A stretch of DNA of 64,000 nt from Cyclobacterium jeungdonense (GTDB lineage Bacteria; Bacteroidota; Bacteroidia; Cytophagales; Cyclobacteriaceae), in NCBI RefSeq assembly GCF_010994275.1, contig NZ_WMCD01000010.1:186001-250000 (forward strand). Reading direction: 5' to 3'. Shown piece after piece: positions 49,649-59,955 of the stretch. The notes beneath the pieces were generated by a model. That model searched no databases and was not told the origin of the DNA. It worked only from the letters and a program-made list of their open reading frames with translations. The first letter of the stretch is position 1. The number at the start of each line of letters is the position of its first letter. The position numbers were made by a program, and so were the translations under genes.

Positions 49649-51310
49649 CTAATACCCCGCTGCCTGTCCATCCTTCCTGGATTCAGAAGCCCCGTAATAA
49701 ACCCCATTTTTAAGCATAATGGCCTGATACCCGCCAAAAATACCCTTTCCCATTCGAAGGGTATGACCTTTGTTCATTAAGTCACGGATCACTTCGTAAT
49801 CAAACCCAGACTCCAGGTAAGTGCCGCCACTTCTGAGATTTTCGTCCCGGTGATAAATTCGGGGGGCATCGCCTGCTTCCTGTAGATTCATATTAAAATC
49901 GATGATATTCATGATGATCTGCGCATGTCCCTGCGTTTGCATGTCTCCGCCCATTAGACCGAAACTCATAAATGGTTTGTTATCCTTGGTTACAAATGCC
50001 GGAATGATGGTATGAAAAGGTCGCTTACCGGGCGCATAGTTATTGATATGTCCTTCTTCCAAAATAAATCCGGCACCACGGTTTTGAAGCACAAAGCCCA
50101 ATCCGGCCGGAACCACCCTGGAACCAAAGAGCGCCGAATTGCTTTGGATCAACGAAATCATATTGCCTTCCCCGTCTGCTACCGTCAAGTAGATGGTGTG
50201 GTCGCCGGAGGTCAGTCCTTCTTCAAACGTTCCTGCCCGCTTGGGATCAATTAGTTTTCTGCGTTCTGCTGCATATTCCTCGGATAATAAACGCTCCAGG
50301 GGAATCGTGCCGAAATTGGGGTCTCCGTAGTAGGTGGTCATGTCCGCATAGGCCGACTTTTTCGCTTCTAAAAAGGTATGAATATGGGCGGCACTGCCAT
50401 AGCCCATGCTGGCCAGGTCGAATCCTTTAAGGATATTCAGCATCTGAAGCGCCGCCATCCCCTGACCATTGGGGGGCATTTCCCAAATATCGTAGCCACG
50501 GTAGTTGATCGATACCGGATCAACCCATTCGGGCTCGTTGTTTGCCAGATCTTCTGTGCTGAGGTAGCCTCCTTCCGCTTGCACATGGTCGGCTATCGTT
50601 TGGGCGACTTTTCCCTTGTAAAATCCGTCTCTTCCCTGCTTGGCGATGATTTCCAGGGTATTTGCCAGTTCAGGATTTGAAAATAGCTCCCCCAAACGCG
50701 GAAGCCTGCCTTCACTCGTAAAGTAGGTTGCCTCAAAGGATGGATTGCCAGGCCCCAAATTGACGGTTGAAAAATTATCCGATACTTCGGAAGAAACCGG
50801 AATACCTTCCCAGGCGTAATTGATGGTGGGCTCCAGCAAATCGCTGAATTCCAGCTGTCCAAATTTTTCATGCAAGGCAAACCAACCGCCCACAGCACCC
50901 GGAGTGGTCACAGAAAGTGGACCTGTGGTGCGGCTTTTACCCGCATTCACTTCGGCCTTGAATTTGTCTATCGATAAATTGGCGGGTGATTTTCCGCTGG
51001 CATTGAGTCCATACAATTCCTGGGTTTTCTCATCCCAGACAATGGCAAATAAATCTCCTCCGATACCATTATTCCCAGGGTCGGCGAATCCCAAAAAAGC
51101 ATTGGCTGCAATGGCTGCATCCACCGCACTTCCTCCACGCTTTAGTATGTCGATGGCAATTTGGGTGGCCAGCGGATGATTGGTAGCCGCCATTCCATTC
51201 CGGGCCAATACTTCAGAGCGGGTTGCAAAAGACTTGCCCGACAGCCTGTCCTGTGCTTGCGAAAGGTGGAGTGATGTCAGTATTAGAAGTAGTGAAAAGA
51301 ATGCTTTCAT
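49649..51310 (-). CDS. ggt: Gamma-glutamyltranspeptidase (exported)
   Basis: This 553-residue enzyme carries an N-terminal signal peptide (MKAFFSLLLILTSLHLSQAQ) and acts in the periplasm on glutathione and other gamma-glutamyl compounds. The precursor is cut autocatalytically before the Thr of DHTIYLTVAD (about residue 370), which becomes the catalytic nucleophile. NGIGGDLFAIV, GQGMAALQML and SFGLMGGDMQTQGH are family blocks. It is a single host gene between repeat-rich gaps. Confidence 0.92.
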   Translation of the reverse strand: MKAFFSLLLILTSLHLSQAQDRLSGKSFATRSEVLARNGMAATNHPLATQIAIDILKRGGSAVDAAIAANAFLGFADPGNNGIGGDLFAIVWDEKTQELYGLNASGKSPANLSIDKFKAEVNAGKSRTTGPLSVTTPGAVGGWFALHEKFGQLEFSDLLEPTINYAWEGIPVSSEVSDNFSTVNLGPGNPSFEATYFTSEGRLPRLGELFSNPELANTLEIIAKQGRDGFYKGKVAQTIADHVQAEGGYLSTEDLANNEPEWVDPVSINYRGYDIWEMPPNGQGMAALQMLNILKGFDLASMGYGSAAHIHTFLEAKKSAYADMTTYYGDPNFGTIPLERLLSEEYAAERRKLIDPKRAGTFEEGLTSGDHTIYLTVADGEGNMISLIQSNSALFGSRVVPAGLGFVLQNRGAGFILEEGHINNYAPGKRPFHTIIPAFVTKDNKPFMSFGLMGGDMQTQGHAQIIMNIIDFNMNLQEAGDAPRIYHRDENLRSGGTYLESGFDYEVIRDLMNKGHTLRMGKGIFGGYQAIMLKNGVYYGASESRKDGQAAGY

Positions 51311-52091
51311 TTTGTCTGGTATTTAGTGGTATGGGTAAAAGGTATAAAAAAGGGGCATTTCCGCTTCGGAAAAAGGAAATACAACCTGGTATTGCTAATC
51401 TGGCGACCCTGCTCCTTCCTGCTCTGGAAAGCCCGTTATCCCGAAACATGGGATAGGCGCCCCATTCTCTTCTCGAATCGAGTCAGGAAGGGTAATGAGG
51501 ATTCCTGCGGCCTTGCCGGAGTTTAAGCTATGAAAAAAAAGCCAAATCATCATAGAAATAAACGTGAAAGTGTTTCTTATTGCAGTAACCTGGGCGGGTC
51601 AATGGACAACTGATGCATGATTTGAGGATGTGGGGATGATGCCGTCACTGCGAGGGTGCAAACGGAGTCCAGTCGAATGGTCGTAATCGCCCCGGCACCC
51701 GCGGCAGTCTGTCGGTGTGCGAATCCATCATTCGTTTTTGGAGGGCATTCTACTGAGGACTTCCGGTTTCGCTTCGGATCAGATTGCTTCGCTGCGCTCG
51801 CAATGACGGTGGTTGATGATTTGATGATGTGGGGATGAAGAGATGCATAGGGAGGAGCGATCGTTACAGGGGTTTTTGTCACGAAGAGCTCAAAGAAGGC
51901 ACGGAGGGACTAAGGGACGCTTGGATTGCGTAGGGAGGAGCGGATAGTTACAGGAGTTTTTGTCACGAAGGACTCAAAGAAGGCACAAAGGGCACGGAGG
52001 TTTTTTGGGGTTTGGGTACCAGAGATATAGGATTGCACGGCTGTCAGATTTCATCGTAGCTTTTTCAAGTTAGTATAGCGTATTTTTCTTT
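51311..52091. other. Non-coding host gap with dispersed repeats
   Basis: About 780 bases without a convincing gene. Visible are an ATTGCTTCGCTGCGCTCGCA-type repeat at 51782, two copies of the block also found at 49154 (51845 and 51922), a GATGATTTGATGATG stretch at 51800 and, near the ggt start, ACCCTTCCTG/CAGGAAGG pairing around 51410-51490. The last may be a structured ggt leader. Confidence 0.5.
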
Positions 52092-52931
52092 TCATTTTTT
52101 AATATTCCAGGAAATGCAATTGAGAATACCGCCTTCTTTAGACAGTTCGTTACTCTCAACAGGCACGATGGTAGTTCCCTTAAAAATGTCCTCAAATTGT
52201 TGTACTACCTGCTCGTCCTCCCGTCTGTTGAAAGTCGGTAAGAATATGAAACCGTCCATTTGCAGGTAATTGATATAGTCTCCTGTGGCATCTGGTGTAT
52301 GTTTATTATCATAGATTGAGGTTGGTATTTCAATTAATTCAAGTCCCGTATTGTGCAATGCCGCATAAAGCGAATGGACAAATTTCCGGTCAGGTTCCTT
52401 TGAATAATCATTGACAAGTATAGTGTTCTCGTCAAGGAAACGGACCATTCCGTCACTATGTCCTGTAAAATCGCCTGGTTGTGCTGGAATTAAAATTAAT
52501 TGATCTAATTCAAGTAAATCAATGATTTTTCCTGTCAGTTGTTTGACAGAGTAGTTAGGGTTTTCTTCAATTATCCTTGTCGTCATTATGACCTTATTCT
52601 TTGCCTTTGTTACATTGCCACCATCAGCAATGATATCGGTTATTTTAGGAGTAAGGCCGATTTGTTTACAAATTAAAGAAGGATCACTAATTGTCTTATG
52701 GTATTTCTTTGGCTTTAGATAAGTTGGGTCGAATTTGAATTGGACAAAGTCGTTATTGCTAATCTGCACTGGCATATAGTCCACGCACCAGACGTCTTTG
52801 GTTTCTTGAAGGTATTCAGGTTCGATACCGTTATCATCAAGGGCCTTCCTGAACTTCTGGAAAAAATTAGGGTTCTTTATTTCAAGTAAAGGGGAAAGGT
52901 AAAGACTATTGGTTTCCTGATCTGCTATCAT
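52092..52931 (-). CDS. Agmatine/peptidylarginine deiminase-family enzyme
   Basis: I start at ATG 52931, which gives an ATGA overlap with the HNH gene. The 279-residue protein has FTGHSDGMVRFLDE near residue 165 and a final EGGILNCISWNI, which supplies the catalytic Cys of the PAD/AguA fold. Such enzymes hydrolyse guanidino groups (agmatine or arginine). Its coupling to an HNH nuclease next to a restriction locus is unexpected; a defence or signalling role is possible. Confidence 0.8.
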   Translation of the reverse strand: MIADQETNSLYLSPLLEIKNPNFFQKFRKALDDNGIEPEYLQETKDVWCVDYMPVQISNNDFVQFKFDPTYLKPKKYHKTISDPSLICKQIGLTPKITDIIADGGNVTKAKNKVIMTTRIIEENPNYSVKQLTGKIIDLLELDQLILIPAQPGDFTGHSDGMVRFLDENTILVNDYSKEPDRKFVHSLYAALHNTGLELIEIPTSIYDNKHTPDATGDYINYLQMDGFIFLPTFNRREDEQVVQQFEDIFKGTTIVPVESNELSKEGGILNCISWNIKK

Positions 52932-53419
52932 TTGCTGTTTAACCTGTTTTTCCAAATTTCGGCCATGCAATTACCAATGACCTCAAATTCCTTTACTGTA
53001 AATTCGTCTGTCTTTGCGTTGTTGCACCAGTAACAGCAGAAAACTAGGTTATCTGTCTCGTCATAGGATTTGTTCGGCTCACATCTCTCAATTTCTAGAG
53101 TCTTTCCTCTTGTGGTCAGTCGTTTGGTATGTATCTGCCCATTGACAATGAGGATTTTTATCTGTTGCTCGGTGATATTGCAATAGTGGCATTTCCTTTC
53201 TGCGTTCGTGTACCATTTATGGAACTCCCAAAAGTCAATCTTAAAGCCTTTCCTTGCCCAGATTTGTCGGATTTTGGATAATTGTTCTCGATCCACTTTT
53301 AACTCGTCCCACCACTTTGACAGTTGTAACCGGTCTATCCCCATTGCTTGTTCAATTTCATCGTACTTTTTGTGCTCGATAACTGAAAGTCGAAGAAACG
53401 TTTGTTGGTCTGTCGTCAT
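52928..53419 (-). CDS. HNH-type endonuclease
   Basis: A 163-residue protein. C-terminal half: KCHYCNITE, RGKTLEIERCEPN and NLVFCCYWCNNAKTDEF, a Cys-coordinated beta-beta-alpha-metal fold as in HNH nucleases, although the first His is replaced in the usual position by LEIER. The N-terminal 60 residues look like an HTH (IEQAMGIDRLQLSKWWDEL). It starts 84 bases after hsdR and is coupled to the deiminase. Confidence 0.72.
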   Translation of the reverse strand: MTTDQQTFLRLSVIEHKKYDEIEQAMGIDRLQLSKWWDELKVDREQLSKIRQIWARKGFKIDFWEFHKWYTNAERKCHYCNITEQQIKILIVNGQIHTKRLTTRGKTLEIERCEPNKSYDETDNLVFCCYWCNNAKTDEFTVKEFEVIGNCMAEIWKNRLNSK

Positions 53420-53503
53420 TTTTCCTTTTTTTTAAATGCACTTCAGCTTAATATTATAAAAACTTTTTGGTTCCTTTTGATCAACTTTCGACTTCTTTGA
53501 CGT

Positions 53504-56500
53504 CTACCTTCCCAGGCCCGGACTATCAATTATCCTTTTCATAGTATCGAAAAAGGCCCGGTAAAAGGAGTCGTCTTTGGCGTAGAGTTTATACAGTTCC
53601 AATTCCTTTTTCCTTTGTTGGCCCATGACCTCATCCAATATTTTCTTAAAGGCCAAATCCCTGTTTTGTGTGTCGGTGTTGTCGGCTACCTTGGATTGGT
53701 AGTCGGGATGCGCCTGAATGTGCTTGCTTAAGGTAACGAATTTCACCCTTTGGTCTTCCGGGGTGGCATCCCAGCCCTGGAACCACCTTTCGTTAAAGGC
53801 TTTGATGATTTCATCCAGGAGATCCTTGTCTTCGTCTCCACCGTGCGGACCCCTGGGGTTAGGATTTTGGGGATCCAATTCCGAGGCCGAATCATCTAAT
53901 CCAATCGCATGATTGAGCTTTGTGCGTTCCAAACCGTAGGTAGACAAATCAACAGATTCCAGTAATTCATCCACCAATTCATCTTCTTTGGTTTTCACAA
54001 CTAACATCGGAACCAGGAATTTTAGAAACCAAAATAGTTTTTCCCATTCCAACTTTTCATAATCCAGAATGGAAGCCATTTGTCCGTAGATTTTTACAAA
54101 CTGCTTGGCCTTAATTTTAAAGTCTATTTTTTCATCATCTTCCAAATCCAATTCATCGTTAAATCGGTCTGCTGCCACATTTATAATTGGACTTAGTAGC
54201 TGTGCATCGATCCCATCAAAGTACTTTTCAACAAAGGATTCTACCTCTGTCCATTCATAAACGCCTACATCACCTAATAACCCTTTCAGTTCGGACAGTA
54301 CATTGATGTCTGTGGCCCGGCTAAGAGAAGTTGAAGTATAGAATGGGTCAAAGGAAGCTTTGATATCTTCTACCTGGTTAAAGAAATCCAAGATAAACAG
54401 GTCCTCTGTTTTCTTACCCAGTTTATCCGCTGAGCGGTTTAACCGGCTTAATGCTTGAACAGCCATGACGCCTTGTAGTTTTTTATCCACATACATGGTA
54501 CAAAGCTTGGGCTGGTCAAATCCAGTCAGGTACTTGTTTGCCACGACCAAAAGTCGGTATTCGTCCGAATCAAATTTGTCACGGGTATCTTTTTCCGCAA
54601 AACCGTTTAAGTCTCCCTCGGTATATTCCAGGCCATCGACGATTTTCTTACCAGAAAAAGCAATGGCAATATTAAACGGGTTTCCTTTATCGATTAAGAT
54701 CCGTTTAATGGCCAAATAATAGCGAATGGCGGACTCAATGTTTTGGGTCACCACCATGCCCTTGGCCTTTCCCTTCAGCTTCTTGGTATTGTACACTTTG
54801 CTGATAAAATGTTCCATCATGATTTCAGCTTTGGTGGCGATGGTGCGCCTGTCCCGCTCCACATAGGCCCGCAGCTTTTTCTGTGCCTTTTTGGTTTCGA
54901 ATTTGGGATTGTCCTCAATCGATTTTTTTATTTCGTAGTAGCTTCTGTACGTCGTGTAGTTGGCCAAGACGTCCAAGATAAAACCTTCTTCGATGGCTTG
55001 TTTCATGGAATACAAGTGGAAAGGCGCAAAAGAACCATCTTCCTGTTTTATTCCAAACCGCTCCAAGGTGGCATTTTTTGGCGTAGCCGTAAATGCCAAA
55101 TAAGAGGCATTGCCCTTCATTTTTCGGGCTTGCATGGCTTTTAGGATCTTGTCCTGTGGGTCTTCTTCCTCCTCTTCTTTGCTACCAATTCCCATTGCCT
55201 GATTCATCGTTCCTGCTGCTGTACCGCTTTGGGAACTGTGGGCCTCGTCTATGATCACCGCAAATCGTTTGTCGCTCAAATCCGCTATGCCATCCACGAT
55301 AAAGGGGAACTTCTGTATGGTAGTGATGATGATCTTTTTGCCTTGCTCCAAACTGTCTTTCAAATCTTTGGAGGAATAGGCCGGGGCAACAATATTTTTT
55401 ACCTCTGAAAAATCTTTGATGTTATCACGCAGTTGTTTATCCAATAGCCTTCGATCGGTCACCACAATCACGGAGTCAAACAAAGGATGCTGAATGCCTT
55501 TAGAACCGGGTAGACCTTCTCTTTCGGGATAGGTTTCTATCAACTGATAGGCCGCCCAGGTAATGGAATTGGATTTGCCCGAACCGGCAGAGTGCTGGAT
55601 CAAATAGGTATGCCCAACCCCCTTTTGGGATGCATGCTTTAACAGTTTCCGCACCACATCCAGTTGGTGGTAGCGTGGAAAAAACAGCGTTCGCTTGCTT
55701 AAAGGATCTGTTGCTTTGCCATCAAAGCGCACGAAATGTTGCAGGATATTGGCCAGGCTTTCCCTGGTAAATACTTCCTGCCAGAGGTAGCTAGACTTGT
55801 GGCCAAAGGGATTGGTCGGGTTGCCTTTGCCATGATTATGGCCCTTATTGAAGGGCAGGAAGAAGGATTTGCTGCCATCCAGTTTCGTGCACATGTATAC
55901 TTCATCCGTATCTACCGCAAAGTGTACCACAGCACGGCCAAACTGCAATAGCGGTTGGCGAATGTCCCTGTCGTATTTGTATTGTTTGATGCCATGCACT
56001 TTGGCATTTTGTCCGGTCCATTGGTTTTTAAGCTCCAGGGTGGCGATGGCCAGGCCATTGACAAACACCACCATATCGATTTCTTCATGGCTGTTTTCCA
56101 AGTTGTAGTGAACCTGCCTGGTCACGCTGAACTCATTTTTGGCAAAGTTATCCTTTACCGTCTGGCTGCTGCTGGCCATGGGCAACTGGTACAATAAGGT
56201 AAAATGGGCATCCTCCACCTCCAGCCCCTTGCGAAAGACCCGAAGGATGCCATATTTTTTGACCATACGGTCATAGCGCTGGAGGATTTTTAGCTTCCAG
56301 TCGGCAGCCCGTTGGAGTTTTTCGAGTTCTTCTTTTTGGGTGGCTTCTAAAAAGTGCCAAAAACGGGTTTCGTCTATGGCGTATTGGGCATTAAAATCAT
56401 GGGAATTGCCGATATAAAAGCCATTGCCACCACGGTACAATTCCTGCGGCTCTACCACGCCGTCGTCCAATCCTTCTTGGAAGGTGCCCGTAAAGGCTTT

Positions 56501-56545
56501 TTCTATAGCGGATTCAAGGGCGGCTTCGTTGGTTTTACTTGTCAT
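53504..56545 (-). CDS. hsdR: Type I restriction enzyme, R subunit
   Basis: A 1013-residue protein with all parts of HsdR. The N-terminal nuclease contains EIDMVVFVNGLAIATLELK, with the Asp and E-x-K of PD-(D/E)xK. The motor has Walker A HSAGSGKSNS near residue 320, VIIDEAHSSQSG (DEAH) and AFTATP, followed by the second RecA domain and a helical C terminus. It cleaves unmethylated DNA after translocation. It lies at the end of the hsd operon. Confidence 0.95.
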   Translation of the reverse strand: MTSKTNEAALESAIEKAFTGTFQEGLDDGVVEPQELYRGGNGFYIGNSHDFNAQYAIDETRFWHFLEATQKEELEKLQRAADWKLKILQRYDRMVKKYGILRVFRKGLEVEDAHFTLLYQLPMASSSQTVKDNFAKNEFSVTRQVHYNLENSHEEIDMVVFVNGLAIATLELKNQWTGQNAKVHGIKQYKYDRDIRQPLLQFGRAVVHFAVDTDEVYMCTKLDGSKSFFLPFNKGHNHGKGNPTNPFGHKSSYLWQEVFTRESLANILQHFVRFDGKATDPLSKRTLFFPRYHQLDVVRKLLKHASQKGVGHTYLIQHSAGSGKSNSITWAAYQLIETYPEREGLPGSKGIQHPLFDSVIVVTDRRLLDKQLRDNIKDFSEVKNIVAPAYSSKDLKDSLEQGKKIIITTIQKFPFIVDGIADLSDKRFAVIIDEAHSSQSGTAAGTMNQAMGIGSKEEEEEDPQDKILKAMQARKMKGNASYLAFTATPKNATLERFGIKQEDGSFAPFHLYSMKQAIEEGFILDVLANYTTYRSYYEIKKSIEDNPKFETKKAQKKLRAYVERDRRTIATKAEIMMEHFISKVYNTKKLKGKAKGMVVTQNIESAIRYYLAIKRILIDKGNPFNIAIAFSGKKIVDGLEYTEGDLNGFAEKDTRDKFDSDEYRLLVVANKYLTGFDQPKLCTMYVDKKLQGVMAVQALSRLNRSADKLGKKTEDLFILDFFNQVEDIKASFDPFYTSTSLSRATDINVLSELKGLLGDVGVYEWTEVESFVEKYFDGIDAQLLSPIINVAADRFNDELDLEDDEKIDFKIKAKQFVKIYGQMASILDYEKLEWEKLFWFLKFLVPMLVVKTKEDELVDELLESVDLSTYGLERTKLNHAIGLDDSASELDPQNPNPRGPHGGDEDKDLLDEIIKAFNERWFQGWDATPEDQRVKFVTLSKHIQAHPDYQSKVADNTDTQNRDLAFKKILDEVMGQQRKKELELYKLYAKDDSFYRAFFDTMKRIIDSPGLGR

Positions 56546-58490
56546 TGCTGTAATGATCTAAAAGTTTATTTATCATCTCATCCTTATGAGATTCAATTTC
56601 CTTTTCATTCCATGAATCTTTTGAGAAGATATAATAGGATTTAAGTGCATCATACGTGTCTCTTTTCTCTTGGAACATAGATTTTTTCACATTAACTGAT
56701 TTATTACTGTATTCAGAATTCTGAGACACACTTAATAATACTAAATTCCCAAAGGAATGAAGAGATTTAAATTCAATTTCCGGATGTTGGTTTCTGTTTT
56801 CAGGATTTTGAGGATAAATATGTTCAATGGAATTCTTGGATGTTATTCTATAGTTTCGGTATTGGTCATTTTCTTCAAATTCCCAATTCTTCCAAAGAAT
56901 ATATTCCAGCTTCTGAAACCAATAATGCTTAAATACCGTGCCTCTACTTTCGTTTAGGTATTCCTTAATATCAATATCGGCAGGACTAGTATATTTTGGA
57001 TCCAGTAGGTTCCAGGATAATTCTTTGTCTGTTTGTGAATTAACAACAGAGAACAAATTATCAAATCTTTCGAGGCATTTAAGATGGATAGAATTATTAG
57101 CCGCTAGATCTGAATGGTTCTCTAATAAATATCCTAAGTAGGTGGTGATCCAATATTGCCTTAAATAATCTCCTGTAAAGTATAAGATGCTCTGTAACAT
57201 CAAGGAATCTGATTTCTCATAACGAGACCGACTATAATAGCTTTCTTCATTTCTATTGAAATTCATCAATTCCAAGTGCTCAACTTTTGTATCTGCATCC
57301 GAAATCCACTTGATAATATATTTATCAAATAGATAGCGAACATCCCATAATAGAAGGAAAAACCGCTTTATTTCTTCTGGATCGTTTCGATCCTCCATCT
57401 CTTTAAACACCTCGATAAGTCTTGATACATGGAAAGTACCCTCAAAGTCGTTAATGTTTTCACGATGTAGATGTAGTCTGTAGGTGTGTAAAAGGAACTG
57501 CCCAAAATTTATTATGGATCTACAATAAATCTCTTCCGATTTTCTATCCTTTTCGTTTTCGTAGATTTTATCTGGAAATTCATACTGACCTATATTTGCC
57601 ACTTCTAGGTCATCTATTCTAAACAATTCAGATAAAGACACGCCCTCCGAATTGTTACTGACATATTTAAAAACTGTTGGGTCAAAGCTTAGATGGTTGT
57701 TTAGATTAATTATTTTCCAATTTGACTCAGGAAATGAGACCCTTGCGTTACGTTCAAAAAAATTAGACATGTTTTCACAAGTTTCCCATATTTTTCCAAA
57801 CATCACTTTTTCATCTATTAAATTCAGAAGATTGGCTTTAACGATGTCCGTTTGCTCTAACTGAATGCCGGCACTGTTTATAGTGGAAAAAAGCTTGTTT
57901 AAATCGGTTTTAGGTGGGGTAGTATTTTTAATTAAATGAACGTTTTCATAGATAAAATTACCGAAACTCAGCAATTCATTTTTAGGAATAGTCTGCTCAA
58001 CATAACCCTTAATAAAAACAACGGCATGAGCAATGTTTTTTAAGTAAGGCTGCTCTATAATGAGTTCTTTGTTCTGGATTTTTCTGTAAGAATTGTCTTC
58101 TTCAAGCAGCGAGGTAAGAAATTCGGTTACCTCTTTTCTAATCTCAAAACTAAGCCTTAATTCACTGTCCTTTTTCAAGAAATTTGAAATATCAGATTCC
58201 GGACAAATTCTGCTCAGCACAAATGAAATTATCCAAAGAGTGGTAAATCGTTGTTGGCCGTCTATAAGCTCGGCTAGAGCTCCATCTTCCTTTGTTAAAA
58301 AGGAGCTTATATAGTAAATGGAGTTAGGGTTGTTTCTAAATGACAGATAAAAATTATCCAATAGCTTTTTTAACTGTTCATCTCCCCACACATACGGTCG
58401 TTGGTAAGTGGGTATGGTGAAACGAAAATCCTCAAGCGATTTTAAGTTAATTATATCGGTTTTAAATTTATGATCCATTTTCCTTCCCAT
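56535..58490 (-). CDS. DUF262/DUF1524 protein (GmrSD-like)
   Basis: A 651-residue protein. The N-terminal DUF262 domain has IPTYQRPYVWG near residue 25 and LIDGQQRFTTLW near 75, the nucleotide-processing motif of the GmrS side. The C-terminal DUF1524-like nuclease is visible as SIEHIYPQNPE followed by GNLVLLS. Such proteins cut modified DNA in type IV systems. The alternative start ATG 58478 is also possible. It overlaps the shorter DUF262 gene. Confidence 0.85.
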   Translation of the reverse strand: MGRKMDHKFKTDIINLKSLEDFRFTIPTYQRPYVWGDEQLKKLLDNFYLSFRNNPNSIYYISSFLTKEDGALAELIDGQQRFTTLWIISFVLSRICPESDISNFLKKDSELRLSFEIRKEVTEFLTSLLEEDNSYRKIQNKELIIEQPYLKNIAHAVVFIKGYVEQTIPKNELLSFGNFIYENVHLIKNTTPPKTDLNKLFSTINSAGIQLEQTDIVKANLLNLIDEKVMFGKIWETCENMSNFFERNARVSFPESNWKIINLNNHLSFDPTVFKYVSNNSEGVSLSELFRIDDLEVANIGQYEFPDKIYENEKDRKSEEIYCRSIINFGQFLLHTYRLHLHRENINDFEGTFHVSRLIEVFKEMEDRNDPEEIKRFFLLLWDVRYLFDKYIIKWISDADTKVEHLELMNFNRNEESYYSRSRYEKSDSLMLQSILYFTGDYLRQYWITTYLGYLLENHSDLAANNSIHLKCLERFDNLFSVVNSQTDKELSWNLLDPKYTSPADIDIKEYLNESRGTVFKHYWFQKLEYILWKNWEFEENDQYRNYRITSKNSIEHIYPQNPENRNQHPEIEFKSLHSFGNLVLLSVSQNSEYSNKSVNVKKSMFQEKRDTYDALKSYYIFSKDSWNEKEIESHKDEMINKLLDHYSNDK

Positions 58491-59955
58491 TTAACCTATT
58501 TGCAATTTCTAGCATTAAGTGTTTGTCAAATTCTTTTGGGTTTACCCGGTAGTAATCGATAAACTTTAGTCCTTTGAAGTATCCTAAAAGAGTCTGTAAA
58601 TGCCTACCCTTGGCCTTATCTGTGTCGGCATTGTCGGTGTTAAAGTTGTAATGAAATTTTTTTAGAAAATGAAATAGCTCATCTACGGTATAAACCTCTA
58701 AAATATTGTCGATCAATTGGTGGTCGTACACAAACTTGAAAACACTATCCTCTCTCACATTTCTTCCTGTGGATACCCGTAGAGAATAAATGACACGATA
58801 GAGCCATAAAGCTGCTTCGAACAGCCTATAAAACCCAAAACGACTTACATAAGCTATAATGGCTATTTCGTAAAGTTCTTTTAAAAAAAGTGTACCACTA
58901 TGACCATGCACTACCTCGTTTCTAAAATCAAAAAAAGTATCTGAGATCCGGTGATCAGTAGCCTCCCCAAACAATATCTCATATAACTGGATGTAATCGG
59001 AAATATAGTCTAAGGTGTTATTACCATTAGAAAGTGGCTGTTTGAGTTGTTTATATGTGCTTTCATGCATTTGAAGCAAGCGCCCATGTTCATTTTTCAC
59101 AGCACTATAGTAATAGGATATATCCTCATTATCATTTTTTGTGTTGACGGTATACTCTTCTATTAAAACATCCTTAATGCCTTTTTTGTCCTTGTAAAAT
59201 GGGAAGTTCCGCCAATGTCGATTATCCCAAAAGCGGATCTTAGTCAGTTGTTGGACAATATATTCCACATTGTTACTGTCAATAGACTCCCATTTTCTTG
59301 CTTGATAATTCACCATTTTCCTAGAGGGTATAGCCCTCAAATGATGAGCTTTGAGGATATCACTCCCCTCAAGTCGAACACCACCAGTATTTTGTGTTTC
59401 GAAAAAGGTGTAGGCAAGATCTTCTGTGGCAGTCACAACCAATGTGACATTTATTTTTGCTAAATCTGTTTGTTCTATCACCTGGGTATCTCTGAAATCA
59501 AACACCTCTTTATTAAAAACACTTTTGAGATAAGCCAGATTGTGACGGATATTCTGAATGCTGATTGAGTTGTTATAAACCACTCCACTCTTGTATGTAG
59601 GATGATTAAGTTTTTGAATAAGAAGGGCAGTGGTGATGCGTTGTTGTCCGTCAATTACTTTCAGTGTATTTCCGTCCTGATGAAGAATAATGCTGCCTAA
59701 ATAATAGAGAGGTTTGTCTTCTGAATCATCAGCTTGATATTCAATTAAGTCGTTGAGCAGACGGTTGAGTTGCTTTTCTCGCCAAACATAAGGGCGCTGA
59801 TACTCAGGGATAGTGAGTTGGCCTATTAAGCTGGTGTCCGGAATGGAGGTATGTGCAGTATCTAATAACTGCTGAAGCGTACAACTTACCACTTGGAGTT
59901 CTGAGGTTATAGACGTAGCACTACCCGAAAGTATGGTCGATCCGTCCTCCCTCAT
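58468..59955 (-). CDS. DUF262 protein without nuclease domain
   Basis: A 495-residue paralogue of the next gene: TIPEYQRPYVWREKQL and VIDGQQRITTAL are the DUF262 motifs, but the C terminus lacks the HxxP and N-L-V-L parts of DUF1524. Its start overlaps the hsdS stop. It probably works with the larger DUF262 protein as a two-protein unit. Confidence 0.8.
   Translation of the reverse strand: MREDGSTILSGSATSITSELQVVSCTLQQLLDTAHTSIPDTSLIGQLTIPEYQRPYVWREKQLNRLLNDLIEYQADDSEDKPLYYLGSIILHQDGNTLKVIDGQQRITTALLIQKLNHPTYKSGVVYNNSISIQNIRHNLAYLKSVFNKEVFDFRDTQVIEQTDLAKINVTLVVTATEDLAYTFFETQNTGGVRLEGSDILKAHHLRAIPSRKMVNYQARKWESIDSNNVEYIVQQLTKIRFWDNRHWRNFPFYKDKKGIKDVLIEEYTVNTKNDNEDISYYYSAVKNEHGRLLQMHESTYKQLKQPLSNGNNTLDYISDYIQLYEILFGEATDHRISDTFFDFRNEVVHGHSGTLFLKELYEIAIIAYVSRFGFYRLFEAALWLYRVIYSLRVSTGRNVREDSVFKFVYDHQLIDNILEVYTVDELFHFLKKFHYNFNTDNADTDKAKGRHLQTLLGYFKGLKFIDYYRVNPKEFDKHLMLEIANRLNGKENGS

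Noticed and set aside
51410..51490. Known riboswitch upstream of ggt
   Set aside because: Some pairing is present but no recognised riboswitch core could be identified.
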